Shown here piece after piece: positions 7,681-16,773 of a stretch of DNA of 35,651 bases. Under the pieces are notes generated by a model. That model made no database searches and was not told the origin of the DNA. It worked only from the letters and a program-made list of their open reading frames with translations. How positions within the stretch are numbered: position 1 is the stretch's first letter; the number at the start of each line of letters is the position of its first letter. The position numbers and the translations under genes are program-made. Origin of the DNA: Klebsiella ornithinolytica NBRC 105727 = ATCC 31898 (GTDB lineage: Bacteria > Pseudomonadota > Gammaproteobacteria > Enterobacterales > Enterobacteriaceae); NCBI RefSeq assembly GCF_001598295.1, contig NZ_BCYR01000020.1:1-35651 (forward strand). The letters are read 5' to 3'.

Positions 7681-8934
7681 TTAAGCACGAATCGTATCGT
7701 CGCCGAAACCAATCCACTTGTAGGTCGTTAACGCTTCCAGGCCCATCGGGCCGCGCGCGTGCAGCTTCTGGGTGCTGACCGCCACTTCTGCGCCGAGGCC
7801 AAACTGGCCGCCGTCGGTAAAGCGGGTAGAGGCGTTAATGTATACCGCAGAGGAATCCACTTCGTTGATAAAGCGGTTGGCATTGCTCAGCGTGCGGGTC
7901 AGGATGGCGTCAGAGTGCTGGGTACCGTGCTCGCGGATATGGGCGATGGCCTCGTCGAGGCCGGCGACCACTTTGACATTCAGATCCAGCGACAGATACT
8001 CATCGTTGTACTGCTCCGCCTTCACCGGCTCGACGTTTGCCGGGCCGTTTTGCAATACCGACAGGGTGGTGGCGTCAGCATGCAGCGTCACGCCGCTTTC
8101 CGCCATCTGTTTACTTAGCGCTGGCAGGAAACGGTCGGCGATATGCTGATTGACCAACAAGGTTTCTACCGAGTTACAGGCGCTTGGGCGCTGAACCTTG
8201 GCATTGACGATAATCTTCAGCGCTTCAGCTATGTCGGCCGAATCATCAATATAAATATGACACACGCCAATCCCGCCGGTGATCACCGGAATCGTGGACT
8301 GCTCGCGGCACAACTTGTGCAGACCGGCACCGCCGCGTGGGATCAGCATATCGATGTACTTATCCATCTTCAGCATCTCGCCAACCAGCGCGCGATCTGG
8401 GTTCTCAATCGCCTGGACCGTCGCGGCCGGCAGCCCGCACTCCTCCAGCGCCCGCTGAATCACTTTCACCGTAGCGGCATTGGTGCGCCAGGTCTCTTTC
8501 CCGCCGCGCAGAATCGCGGCATTGCCGGTTTTCAGGCACAGGGAAGCCACATCGACGGTGACGTTAGGACGGGCTTCATAAATCACCCCCACCACGCCCA
8601 GCGGCACGCGGCGGCGTTCGATGCGCAGACCGCTGTCAAGCAGACCGCCGTCGATCACCTGGCCGACCGGATCGGCCAGGTTGCACACCTGGCGAACATC
8701 GTTCGCAATGCCGCTTAAACGCGCCGGGTTAAGCGCCAGGCGGTCGAGCAGCGCGTCGCTTAAGCCATTGGCGCGCGCTTCCGTCAGGTCTTCGGCGTTC
8801 GCACGCAGAATCTCTTCACTCTGCGCTTCGAGATAATCGGCGATCTTTTCCAGCACCTGATTTTTTTCACGGCTGGAGAGTTGCGCGAGTTTGTACGAGG
8901 CCGCCTTGGCAGCAATGCCCATTTGTTCCAGCAT
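7681..8934 (-). CDS. proA: Gamma-glutamyl phosphate reductase
   Basis: A 417-residue enzyme of full family length that reduces gamma-glutamyl phosphate to glutamate-5-semialdehyde with NADPH, the second step of proline synthesis in the cytosol. It is an aldehyde-dehydrogenase-fold protein. The catalytic Cys lies in [11 protein letters not shown], and the nucleotide-binding region contains [13 protein letters not shown] and LRGGKE. It starts 10 bp after the proB stop, forming the proBA operon. In E. coli thrW follows proA directly; here the gtr operon is inserted between them. Assignment is secure. Confidence 0.98.
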   Translation of the reverse strand: MLEQMGIAAKAASYKLAQLSSREKNQVLEKIADYLEAQSEEILRANAEDLTEARANGLSDALLDRLALNPARLSGIANDVRQVCNLADPVGQVIDGGLLDSGLRIERRRVPLGVVGVIYEARPNVTVDVASLCLKTGNAAILRGGKETWRTNAATVKVIQRALEECGLPAATVQAIENPDRALVGEMLKMDKYIDMLIPRGGAGLHKLCREQSTIPVITGGIGVCHIYIDDSADIAEALKIIVNAKVQRPSACNSVETLLVNQHIADRFLPALSKQMAESGVTLHADATTLSVLQNGPANVEPVKAEQYNDEYLSLDLNVKVVAGLDEAIAHIREHGTQHSDAILTRTLSNANRFINEVDSSAVYINASTRFTDGGQFGLGAEVAVSTQKLHARGPMGLEALTTYKWIGFGDDTIRA

Positions 8935-8944
8935 TTTCAGCTCC

Positions 8945-10048
8945 TTAACGGATAATCATATCGTCACGATGCACGGCAACCGGGCCGTATTCGTAGCCCA
9001 GAATGGCATCAATCTGCTGCGAATGCTGGCCGGCAATCAGGCGCAGCGCGTCGCTGTTATAGCGGCTGACGCCGTGGGCAATATCGCGACCTTCGCTATT
9101 GCGGATGCGGATAACTTCACCGCGGGAAAAGTTACCCGTGACGGTTTTGATGCCTTTTGGCAGCAGGGAGCTGCCGCGTTCCAGAATCGCCTGGGTGGCG
9201 CCGGCATCAACGCTAATTTCACCCGCCGGCGGGGCTCCGAAGATCCAGCGTTTGCGGTTCTCCAGCGGCGATTCCTGCGCGTGGAAGCGGGTACCGACCG
9301 ACACGCTCTCCATCACATCGGCAATCACCCCGGGACGGTTGCCGGCGGCAATAATGGTGTCGATACCTGCACGGCAGGCGACATCGGCGGCCTGCAGCTT
9401 GGTTCCCATACCGCCGGTGCCGAGGCCGGAAACGCTATCGCCGGCGATGGCGCGCAGGGCGTCATCAATGCCGTAGACATCTTTGATCAGTTCCGCCTGC
9501 GGGTTATTGCGCGGGTCGGCGGTGAACAGACCCGGCTGGTCGGTCAGCAGCAGCAGCTTATCGGCGCCGGCAAGGATTGCCGCCAGAGCGGAGAGATTGT
9601 CGTTATCGCCGACTTTAATCTCGGCGGTCGCCACGGCGTCATTTTCGTTAATGACCGGCACGATGTTGTTATCGAGCAGCGCGCGCAGGGTATCGCGGGC
9701 ATTGAGGAAGCGCTCGCGATCTTCCATATCCGCACGGGTCAGCAGCATCTGGCCAACGTGAATACCATAAATGGAAAACAGCTGTTCCCACAGCTGGATC
9801 AGACGGCTCTGTCCTACCGCAGCCAGAAGCTGTTTCGACGCAATGGTCGCGGGCAGTTCCGGGTAGCCGAGGTGCTCACGCCCGGCGGCAATCGCCCCGG
9901 AGGTCACAATGACAATACGGTGGCCCATCGCGTGCAGCTGTGCGCACTGACGCACTAATTCGACGATATGGGCGCGGTTCAGGCGACGGGATCCGCCCGT
10001 TAAAACACTGGTGCCCAGTTTTACCACCAGCGTCTGGCTATCACTCAT
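8945..10048 (-). CDS. proB: Glutamate 5-kinase
   Basis: A 367-residue kinase that phosphorylates L-glutamate to gamma-glutamyl phosphate, the first and feedback-inhibited step of proline synthesis. The amino-acid kinase domain occupies about residues 1-255 ([42 protein letters not shown]). A C-terminal PUA domain follows at about 275-355 ([22 protein letters not shown]). Length and order match E. coli ProB. It is first in the proBA operon and divergent from phoE across a 290-bp regulatory region. Confidence 0.98.
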   Translation of the reverse strand: MSDSQTLVVKLGTSVLTGGSRRLNRAHIVELVRQCAQLHAMGHRIVIVTSGAIAAGREHLGYPELPATIASKQLLAAVGQSRLIQLWEQLFSIYGIHVGQMLLTRADMEDRERFLNARDTLRALLDNNIVPVINENDAVATAEIKVGDNDNLSALAAILAGADKLLLLTDQPGLFTADPRNNPQAELIKDVYGIDDALRAIAGDSVSGLGTGGMGTKLQAADVACRAGIDTIIAAGNRPGVIADVMESVSVGTRFHAQESPLENRKRWIFGAPPAGEISVDAGATQAILERGSSLLPKGIKTVTGNFSRGEVIRIRNSEGRDIAHGVSRYNSDALRLIAGQHSQQIDAILGYEYGPVAVHRDDMIIR

Positions 10049-10089
10049 GATTCTCTGCCGTTCAAAAGGAATATCGATATCGAGCTGAT

Positions 10090-10118
10090 GTTGTAACAGG
10101 ACTCAGGCCGCTTGCCAA
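10090..10118 (-). promoter_or_regulatory. Probable proBA promoter
   Basis: On the minus strand TTGGCA (10113-10118) and TACAAC (10090-10095) are separated by 17 bp. The start would fall about 35 nt before the proB ATG. Confidence 0.5.
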
Positions 10119-10177
10119 CACCTGGCGTATTGGACGAGCCACTTTATTGCGCGAGATCGGGCATTGTGGAGTAACAC

Positions 10178-10196
10178 GATGACAAATTTATGACGG
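10178..10196 (-). promoter_or_regulatory. Inverted PhoB box upstream of phoE
   Basis: On the minus strand the site reads CCGTCATAAATTTGTCATC. It holds two 7-mers at an 11-bp period, close to the PhoB consensus CTGTCAT-N4-CTGTCAC. An inverted upstream Pho box needed for full expression is known for E. coli phoE. It also points towards proB, though that is probably incidental. Confidence 0.7.
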
Positions 10197-10233
10197 AAAC
10201 ATCTAAACACTCTTTTTTATAAAAAGTTCCACA

Positions 10234-10253
10234 TTGTCATAAATTTTTAATAT
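10234..10253 (+). promoter_or_regulatory. phoE promoter with proximal PhoB box
   Basis: TTGTCATAAATTTTTAAT (10234-10251) has a good first PhoB half-site and a poor second one. It would replace the -35 element. The -10 is either TAATAT at 10248-10253 or TTAAAA at 10261-10266; the latter has the usual distance from a Pho box. Phosphate-starvation control is inferred from this and from the known regulation of phoE. Confidence 0.6.
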
Positions 10254-10338
10254 CGGAGCGTTAAAAAACCTCCTGTTTTTCACGGGGCCTTCGCCCGGAA
10301 TTGATTAGCGCGTATAAATAAATCACCAGGACTGAATA

Positions 10339-11391
10339 ATGAAAAAGAGCTCACTGGCATTAATGATGATGGGTCTTGTCGCTTCTTCAGCTACACAGGC
10401 AGCAGAAGTTTATAATAAAGACGGCAACAAACTGGACGTCTACGGCAAAGTCAAAGCGATGCACTACATCAGCGACTATGACAGTAAAGATGGCGACCAG
10501 ACCTATGTCCGTTTCGGTATCAAAGGCGAGACGCAGATTAATGACCAGCTGACCGGCTACGGTCGTTGGGAATCTGAATTCTCCGGCAACAAAACGGAAA
10601 GCGACTCCACCCAGAAAACCCGTCTGGCGTTTGCCGGCCTGAAATTGAAAAACTACGGTTCTTTCGATTACGGTCGTAACCTCGGCGCCCTGTATGACGT
10701 TGAAGCCTGGACCGATATGTTCCCGGAATTCGGCGGTGACTCTTCCGCTCAGACCGACAACTTCATGACCAAGCGTGCCAGCGGTCTGGCAACCTACCGC
10801 AATACCGATTTCTTCGGCGTGGTGGATGGCCTGGATATGACTCTGCAATATCAGGGTAAAAACGAAGGCCGCGAAGCGAAAAAACAGAACGGCGACGGCT
10901 TCGGGACCTCGTTAAGCTATGACTTCGGCGGCAGCGATTTTGCCATCAGCGCGGCCTATACCAGCTCTGACCGTACCAATGACCAGAACCTGCTGGCGCG
11001 CGGCGCGGGTAAAAAAGCGGAAGCCTGGGCGACCGGTCTGAAATATGACGCCAACAATATTTACCTGGCCACTATGTATTCTGAAACCCGCAAAATGACG
11101 CCAATCAGCGGTGGTTTTGCCAATAAAACGCAGAACTTTGAAGCCGTTGCTCAGTACCAGTTCGACTTCGGTCTGCGTCCGTCTCTGGGCTATGTGCTGT
11201 CAAAAGGCAAAGATATTGAAGGCGTTGGTAACGAGGACCTGGTGAACTATATTGACGTGGGTCTGACTTATTACTTCAACAAAAACATGAACGCCTTCGT
11301 TGATTATAAAATCAACCAGCTGAACAGCGATAATAAACTCGCTATCAACAATGACGACATCGTCGCACTGGGTATGACTTACCAGTTCTAA
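10339..11391 (+). CDS. phoE: Outer-membrane phosphoporin PhoE
   Basis: A 350-residue trimeric beta-barrel porin of the OmpC/OmpF/PhoE family that favours anions such as phosphate. A 21-residue signal peptide ends TQA before [10 protein letters not shown]. The constriction-loop region shows [11 protein letters not shown]. The protein ends in the C-terminal Phe typical of porins (GMTYQF), needed for BAM recognition. AGGA lies 7-8 nt before the ATG. Two PhoB sites upstream and the phoE-proBA order agree with the classical locus. The sequence is closest, from memory, to Klebsiella PhoE. A strong terminator follows about 70 bp downstream. Confidence 0.97.
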   Translation: MKKSSLALMMMGLVASSATQAAEVYNKDGNKLDVYGKVKAMHYISDYDSKDGDQTYVRFGIKGETQINDQLTGYGRWESEFSGNKTESDSTQKTRLAFAGLKLKNYGSFDYGRNLGALYDVEAWTDMFPEFGGDSSAQTDNFMTKRASGLATYRNTDFFGVVDGLDMTLQYQGKNEGREAKKQNGDGFGTSLSYDFGGSDFAISAAYTSSDRTNDQNLLARGAGKKAEAWATGLKYDANNIYLATMYSETRKMTPISGGFANKTQNFEAVAQYQFDFGLRPSLGYVLSKGKDIEGVGNEDLVNYIDVGLTYYFNKNMNAFVDYKINQLNSDNKLAINNDDIVALGMTYQF

Positions 11392-11462
11392 TCCGCGACC
11401 GCCGAAGGAGACTCCCGAGGCGGTTAGCTGGCGGAACAAAAAACCGCAGCGTTATTGCTGTA

Positions 11463-11497
11463 ATGCTGGTCACTTAAAGGTGACCAGCATTTTTTTT
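11463..11497 (+). terminator. phoE rho-independent terminator
   Basis: ATGCTGGTCAC (11463-11473) and GTGACCAGCAT (11480-11490) form a perfect 11-bp stem with a 6-nt loop. The T-run covers 11490-11497. Confidence 0.92.
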
Positions 11498-11951
11498 GCT
11501 TTATCGCAGGCCAGGGCGAGCCGGTAAACGGTGGTTTGTGCGAACGTTTGTTGTTGCCAGAACGGTGGCATGTTCCGTTCACGGTGAATCCGCCCCTTTT
11601 CTCATACCCGCTGTGGGGAACGGCATTGCGCTGAAAATGGGCGCTGCGCGGTATGCTCCACTCCGGCTTCATCTGGCGGCCAGTTCTCGATGCGCACCTG
11701 CGTTCTCGCCCGTTTTCCTGAGGCGCCTTAACTCCCGCGCTGTCCTCCCGTGGCCGTCACGTTGCGATATCCTTGCAGAAGGTTTTTCAGCGGCGGAATG
11801 GTCAGCATGGAATAACAGGACATGCCGCAGGGGGCCGTTCACCTGCAGCGCAAGAAAAAGCAGCGTGCGGAAACTCACGTGAACGGAATATTCCACAGAA
11901 CACACGAGCCAGAAACTCCTGCAGATATGTTGAAAACCTGACAGCGCCGCA

Positions 11952-11988
11952 TAAGAATCGGTCATCTCGGTGAGATGACCGATTCTTA
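11952..11988. repeat. Perfect 17-bp hairpin
   Basis: TAAGAATCGGTCATCTC (11952-11968) is exactly inverted at 11972-11988 with loop GGT. No T-run follows on either strand. A third AATCGGTC octamer lies at 12000-12007. Its function is unknown; such a stable stem between genes may be an RNA processing or attenuation structure, or the scar of a mobile element. Confidence 0.8.
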
Positions 11989-12067
11989 CACCTCTGCCAA
12001 ATCGGTCTGCCGACCCTTAAACGATCGGCATTACAGCGTTATTGCTGCGGTTTTTTATTGAAATGGG

Positions 12068-12634
12068 TTAATGATTTTTAGCCAGGTGCTGATGGTCGCT
12101 ATTCATGGTGATCTGCGCGTTATACTCTTTCGGCAGGCGACGCGCCTGGTAGAAGACCGAGTTCCAGTAAGGGTTGTCCAGCGAGGAGCGCATAACGCCC
12201 TGGCTGCTGGAGGCGTGCAGGAAGTTGTGCTCGGTGTCATAGAAACCGACGTGCATCCCGCCACGAATGCGGAAGAACACCAGATCCCCCGGACGGAGCT
12301 GCTGCTTGCTGACGCGGACGCCCATATGCAGGAGATCGCCCGTTGTTACGCGATCCATGGGCAAATTGAAGCGGTCCTTGAGCGTTCGCCAGACGAAGCC
12401 GGAACAGTCGACGCCGCTTTGCTCGGTACCGCCCCATTCATAGGGGGTGCCGTGCCAGGTGTGCATTTGATCGTGAAGGGCGGCAACCACCGGAATCAGA
12501 TCGTCAGATCCGCTATCGATCGGGGCATATTGGTGTTTGGCGGCGGTTTTTGGCGGATGTTTAGATGAAGATGAGCATCCTGCCAGAATCAAAAAAGGCA
12601 CTAATAATAAAGCGTGAGCAAGTTTAGGCGTCAT
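12068..12634 (-). CDS. NlpC/P60-family lipoprotein, probable cell-wall endopeptidase
   Basis: A 188-residue lipoprotein. The signal peptide ends in a lipobox, LILAGC, with Cys19 to be acylated and serines following. The NlpC/P60 (C40) domain covers about residues 45-165, with the catalytic Cys in GVDCSGF and His residues in MHVGFY and FLHASS. Family members cut the D-gamma-glutamyl-diaminopimelate or cross-link bonds of peptidoglycan. It resembles E. coli NlpC more than YafL or MepS by its HGTPYEWGG and SSQGVMRSSLDNPYW motifs. It stands alone. A candidate promoter (CTGACA at 12692-12697, TATAAA at 12671-12676, short 15-bp spacing) overlaps the dyad TATAGCG-TATC-CGCTATA at 12673-12690. The remaining upstream gap to 12975 shows no gene. 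Confidence 0.85.
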   Translation of the reverse strand: MTPKLAHALLLVPFLILAGCSSSSKHPPKTAAKHQYAPIDSGSDDLIPVVAALHDQMHTWHGTPYEWGGTEQSGVDCSGFVWRTLKDRFNLPMDRVTTGDLLHMGVRVSKQQLRPGDLVFFRIRGGMHVGFYDTEHNFLHASSSQGVMRSSLDNPYWNSVFYQARRLPKEYNAQITMNSDHQHLAKNH

Positions 12635-12975
12635 ATCGTTATTTTTCGTGAGGGGAATGGGCCGTGGGTATTTATAGCGTATCCGCTATATTGTCAGAAT
12701 GGTTCGCTGAAAAATTTACGAAACCTTACGTAGGGTAAACTTGTTACTTCACGTTTTTCATTGCTCCAGTTAAATATAAGAGAAAAAGCTGTGGTGTCGC
12801 TTGTTAATAAATTATTTCACCATGAAACACTATTTCGCGATCGCCTATAAGACGCATCTGATGTTAATGACTCTTTTCTCTTTGCCGAAGGTGAAAGATC
12901 CTCATCATCCGGCCATTGCACGCTGGGGGTGGCGTCCAGTACTTTGTCCGCTCCAGGTCCCTGTGAGGCAAGCTT

Positions 12976-13920
12976 ATGCATCTCGATTTTCGCCAGCTGC
13001 GCAATTTTGTCGCGTTGGTTGAATACGGTAGTTTTCACCGCGCCGCCGAGGCGGTATGCCTGTCGCAATCGGCCTTCAGCCGCAGTATTCAGTCGCTGGA
13101 GCAGAGCGTCGGCCATCCTTTATTCGACCGGCAGAATAAGCTGCCGACGCTGACGCGACACGGGCAAAAGCTGCTGCCCTACGCCCGCCGTTTCCAGGAG
13201 TTAAACATTGAATTGAGCAGCCTGCTGGGGGAAACGGACGATAGTGAAAATGGCGAAGTGGCGTTCGGTTGTGGCCCGGCGCCCGCGGCGCGCCTGATCC
13301 CGGCGGCCATCGGAGAGTTTCATCGCCGTCTCCCGCAGGCGAGGGTGCGCTTTCAGGTCGATAACTGGTTTGCCCTGCATCACGCGCTGACGACCCAGCA
13401 GTTTCCCTTTGTGGTGGCCGACAGCTGGCATGCGGAGCTGGATCCGCAGCTGCGGGTACAGCCGCTCAGCCCGCAGCGCTGTTTTTTCATCTGTCATGCC
13501 GACCATCCCCTGGCTCAGATCGGCCCGGTAGCCATTGAGGAGATGCTGCGCTATCCCTTCGCCGCGCCGTACCTGCCTCCTGGGGTGCGAAAAGTGCTGG
13601 CGACTCTCAGCCAGCGGCAGGATTTCACCCCGGCGATTCAATGCGATCACGTCTACGCCTTGCTGTCGACGCTAGCGCACACTCAGGCGATAAGCTTTGC
13701 CAGCGAAGACGGCTTCGCCCTGTGTCAGCACAGCCATCGCCTGGTGAAGCTGGAGCTCAGCAACCTTCCGGAAGAGTGGCGGCTGATGCAGACCCGCTTC
13801 GCGGTGATCTCCCCGGTTCATGCCGCGCTTTCGCCGCTGGTCGCCAGGTTTATCGATATTATCCTGCATACCGACCGCCAGCATCAGATCCAGCTGCTGG
13901 CGCAGGAAGAGGAGGCTTAG
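12976..13920 (+). CDS. LysR-family regulator, probably of the adjacent organosulfur genes
   Basis: A 314-residue LysR-type regulator. The N-terminal winged helix-turn-helix is at about residues 1-60 (LRQLRNF-like start, SFHRAAEAVCLSQSAFSRSI, FDRQNKLPTLTRHG). A periplasmic-binding-like effector domain follows from about 90 to 295. GAGG lies about 8 nt before the ATG. The gene converges on the binding-protein gene, and the two stop codons share four bases (13917-13920). A T-N11-A dyad in the divergent promoter region at 15108-15124 is the likely target. The effector is unknown; a sulfonate, a sulfate ester or a sulfur-state signal is a guess from context. Confidence 0.88.
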   Translation: MHLDFRQLRNFVALVEYGSFHRAAEAVCLSQSAFSRSIQSLEQSVGHPLFDRQNKLPTLTRHGQKLLPYARRFQELNIELSSLLGETDDSENGEVAFGCGPAPAARLIPAAIGEFHRRLPQARVRFQVDNWFALHHALTTQQFPFVVADSWHAELDPQLRVQPLSPQRCFFICHADHPLAQIGPVAIEEMLRYPFAAPYLPPGVRKVLATLSQRQDFTPAIQCDHVYALLSTLAHTQAISFASEDGFALCQHSHRLVKLELSNLPEEWRLMQTRFAVISPVHAALSPLVARFIDIILHTDRQHQIQLLAQEEEA

Positions 13921-14984
13921 CCGGCGTTCGCCGCCTGGCCCTGGCTATCATACTGCGGCCAGTGGTTTTCCAGCTGCAGGGTCTTTAGCGCCTGTTCGAC
14001 AAACTGCCCGTCTGCCCACTGCGTTACCGCAAAGGCGTTGCGAATGAGGCGACCCGTTTTGGCCTGCTCGACGCTGCTGCTGAAGCTGTCGGCCAGGAAG
14101 GGGTCGATGCGCGGCGAAGTGCTGAAGTTGAGATCCTGCGGCTGCAGATCCTCAAGGAACAGCGCCTGTGGAATTTGGCTCTGCTGCGCCATCTCTGCCG
14201 ACCAGGTCTCGCGATTCGCCGGGTTGCTGATTTCCGCCGCGTTTTTCACCAGCACGTCAATAATTTGCTGGGTGGCCTGCGGCCAGGCCTGAATAAAGTC
14301 CTGAGTTCCGAGAAAAGCCGCCTGGGTCGTATTTTGCCGGCCTGAATCACCGCTTTTTACCACCACCTCAATCTTATCGCCGCGCAGCGCCAGCAGCGAG
14401 ACGCCGCCCCACACCGCATCCACGCGACCGGCGGCCAACGCGGCTTTCCCGGCGCTCCAGTCGAGATTAATGACCTGCATATTGCGTTCGCTAAGCCCGA
14501 CGGTTTGCAAGGCGCGATCGAAGGCCAGCTGGTCTGCGGTACCGCGATAGACCGCCACGCGTTTCCCTTTCAGGTCTGCCAGCTGTTTAATTCCCGATGC
14601 TCTGGTGGCCGCGAGGTAGGATTCCGACCCGCGGCTGCCCAGCAGCAGGCGGGTTGGCAGACCGTTGGCTTTGCCGATAATCGCCGCCAGATCGCCGAGA
14701 TAGACAAAATCGAGTTGCCGGTTGGCCAGCGCTTCATTCACCGCCGGGCCGGCGCCCTTAAAGAATTGCCACTGCACCTCCACACCCTGCGGTTTAAACA
14801 CCGTCTCCAGCTGATGACGGATAAAGGCCATCCCGACCGGCCCTTCAATAAACGGTTTGCTGCCGGCGCTTTGATCCGGCACGCCAATGCGAATGGTGCG
14901 CAGGCTCTCGGCCTGCGCGCTGGCAATCAGCGTAACTACGGCAACCAGCGCCAGCGCGGTACGGGTAAAAATAGCTTTCATCAT
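13917..14984 (-). CDS. Periplasmic binding protein, sulfonate/nitrate/taurine type
   Basis: A 355-residue secreted protein of the SsuA/TauA/NMT1 family. The signal peptide runs to about residue 25 (ASAQA before ESLRTI). Domain landmarks are KPFIEGPVG, FVYLGDLAAI, LKGKRVAVYRGTADQLAF and WGGVSLLAL. It should capture the substrate for the permease and ATPase encoded divergently at 15205-17513. Binding protein and membrane parts are on opposite strands with a shared 220-bp promoter region, instead of one operon. Alternative ATGs at 14984 and 14981 are equally possible; GGGAG lies upstream. The substrate is unknown, but the neighbouring arylsulfotransferase-like gene suggests an organosulfur compound. 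Confidence 0.87.
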   Translation of the reverse strand: MMKAIFTRTALALVAVVTLIASAQAESLRTIRIGVPDQSAGSKPFIEGPVGMAFIRHQLETVFKPQGVEVQWQFFKGAGPAVNEALANRQLDFVYLGDLAAIIGKANGLPTRLLLGSRGSESYLAATRASGIKQLADLKGKRVAVYRGTADQLAFDRALQTVGLSERNMQVINLDWSAGKAALAAGRVDAVWGGVSLLALRGDKIEVVVKSGDSGRQNTTQAAFLGTQDFIQAWPQATQQIIDVLVKNAAEISNPANRETWSAEMAQQSQIPQALFLEDLQPQDLNFSTSPRIDPFLADSFSSSVEQAKTGRLIRNAFAVTQWADGQFVEQALKTLQLENHWPQYDSQGQAANAG

Positions 14985-15107
14985 TGGTGGTGACTCCCTG
15001 AGTTTTTTCTCACCCTAAAGAGGCTCACCGCGTCCTGTTAAATGCTTTTATTCGCAGAGCAAAGGCAAAAATAAGCTAAATCAGAGCCCGCCTGTCTGCC
15101 AGGCTGA

Positions 15108-15124
15108 GATGCATTTGTTGCATC
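15108..15124. promoter_or_regulatory. LysR-type operator candidate (T-N11-A)
   Basis: GATGCA-TTTGT-TGCATC is a perfect 6-bp dyad whose core TGCA-N5-TGCA is a T-N11-A LysR box. It lies midway between the divergent binding-protein and permease genes, so one bound regulator could act on both. Confidence 0.55.
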
Positions 15125-15204
15125 GGGATTATTCACCAAACGCAATGACGCCAGACGGCGAGGACGGTTTTATAGGGTGATGATTTCACTCAAAACGGAC
15201 CGCT

Positions 15205-16773
15205 ATGTCGCAGATGATCTTGAAAAGACGCAGGCTCTCCTGGCCTGCTATCAGGCTAAACGGCTGGCCCTTGCTGCTGCCGGCGCTGATCGTGCTGCTG
15301 TGGCACATCGCCGCCGTAGAGCGCTGGATGCCGGAGCAGATCCTGCCCGCCCCGGCGGTCGTCGCCGATACCGCGCTGTCGCTCCTCAGCGGTGATTTGC
15401 TGGCGCAATGGGGGTTTAGCCTCCAGCACCTGGCCGTCGGGCTGCTGCTGGGGGTGGCGGCGGGTACCCTCCTGGGGGCATTGTTTGGTCTCGTACCGGC
15501 CGCGGCTCAGCGGGTAGAACCGCTATTTTATGCCCTGGCGCAGATCCCCACCCTCGGCTGGATCCCGCTGTTTATGGTGCTGTTTGGCATCGATAACGGC
15601 CTGAAGCTGGCGGTTATCGTCAAAACCACTCTCGTCCCGATGACTATCCACACGCAACTGGCGGTGACCAGCGTCTCGCCAGCGCTGGGGGAAGCGGCGC
15701 AGGTGATGAATTTTTCCCGCTGGCAGAGGCTGCGTTGGCTGGTGATTCCCGCGAGCCTGCCGGGCTGGTTTACCGGCCTGCGGCTGGCGCTATCCCAGGC
15801 CTGGGTGTCGTTGATTGTTGTCGAGCTGCTGGCCTCGTCGGAAGGGATCGGCTACCTGATGGTCTGGGGCCGCCAGCTGTTTCAGCTGGATATTGTCTTC
15901 GTCACCATCGCGGTGGTGGGGCTGAGCGGGTTGTTGATGGAGTGGGCGGCCAATCGGGTCTATGCCCGGCTGGTCTTCTGGCCGCAGGCCGCTACCGGAC
16001 GGCTGGCCTGGAAGCCGCAGGCCAGCTGGCATGCATTCCAGCTGCCGCTGATCCTGCTGGTGCTGTGGCAGCTGGCCAGCCATCGCGGCTGGATCGACAG
16101 CACATTATTCTCTTCGCCGCTGGCGGTGGCGCAGCGCTTTATGGCCGGAGCGGTCAGCGGGGAACTGCCTGTTGCGATGCTGGCCAGTCTGGGACGGGCC
16201 TTTGCCGGCGGCGCGCTGGGGATCGCGATTGGGCTGCTGTGCGGATTGCTGCTGGCCCTGCGTCCGCGCGCCGGGCAGATATTGACCCCGACGCTGAATG
16301 TCCTGCGCCATATCGCGCTCTTTGCCTGACTGCCGCTGCTGACCGCGTGGGTCGGCAACGATAACGGCGGAAAAATCGTGTTTATCGCCCTGGCATCTTT
16401 CTTCCCGATGTTTTTCAGCACCTTGCAGGCCGTCAGCCAGCGCGATCCGCAGCTTGATGAAGTGGCAAAGGTGCTGCGCTTTGCCCCGCTGACCCGTCTG
16501 CGGGCGCTGATTTTACCGGGGGCGGCGCCGGGCATATTTGCCGGTCTGCGCCTGGCGTTGATTTATGCATGGCTGGGCAACATCGGCGCGGAATATTTCA
16601 TGTCCTCCGGGACCGGTATCGGCAGTCTGATGATCAACGCCCAGCAGCTGCTGGATATGCCGACCATTCTCTGCGGCATGGTGCTGATTGGTATCACCGG
16701 CGCGGCGCTGGATAAAGCCGGACGTTTACTGGAATCTCGCGCCACCCGCTGGCGCCAACAGGAGCAACTATGA
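15205..16773 (+). pseudogene. Fused double ABC permease (SsuC-like x2), interrupted by TGA
   Basis: One reading frame of 522 codons encodes two successive BPD_transp_1 permease domains, each with about six membrane segments. Residues about 20-260 form one and 280-520 the other. EAA-type loops lie at GEAAQVMNFSRWQRLRWLV and DEVAKVLRFAPLTRLRALI. Codon 375 (16327-16329) is TGA, in the sequence GCC-TGA-CTGCCG. Homologous permeases usually have a hydrophobic or Trp residue here, and TGG to TGA is a single change. The frame then continues intact to 16773, where it overlaps the ATPase start (ATGA). As read, translation gives only the first domain plus part of the second. A GTG at 16378 could restart only a fragment. 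A sequencing error or low-level UGA readthrough are the alternatives. Confidence 0.82.

Larger units (their letters stand above)
11438..12056. repeat. 29-nt inverted repeat pair bounding the phoE-nlpC gap
   Basis: The 29 bases at 11438-11466 and 12028-12056 are reverse complements except for a central 6-nt loop, which reads GTTATT in both copies on the + strand instead of being inverted. Each copy contains the mini-hairpin CAGC-GTTATT-GCTG beside an A6 or T6 run. They flank about 560 bp with no convincing gene; three overlapping open frames of 80-130 codons there look random. The arrangement suggests a past inversion or a paired terminator-like element. Confidence 0.65.

Noticed and set aside
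8143..9958. Long open frames on + (8143-8718 and 8891-9958) opposite proA and proB
   Set aside because: They lie antisense to two secure high-GC genes and have low-complexity Gly/Ala/Arg-rich products; they are shadows.
11424..11965. Overlapping open frames of 80-130 codons on both strands between phoE and the NlpC-like gene
   Set aside because: One runs through the phoE terminator, another starts inside the 17-bp hairpin, and none shows a motif or ribosome site.
16327..16329. TGA as a selenocysteine codon in the permease
   Set aside because: It sits in a membrane permease with no redox role; a TGG to TGA change is simpler.
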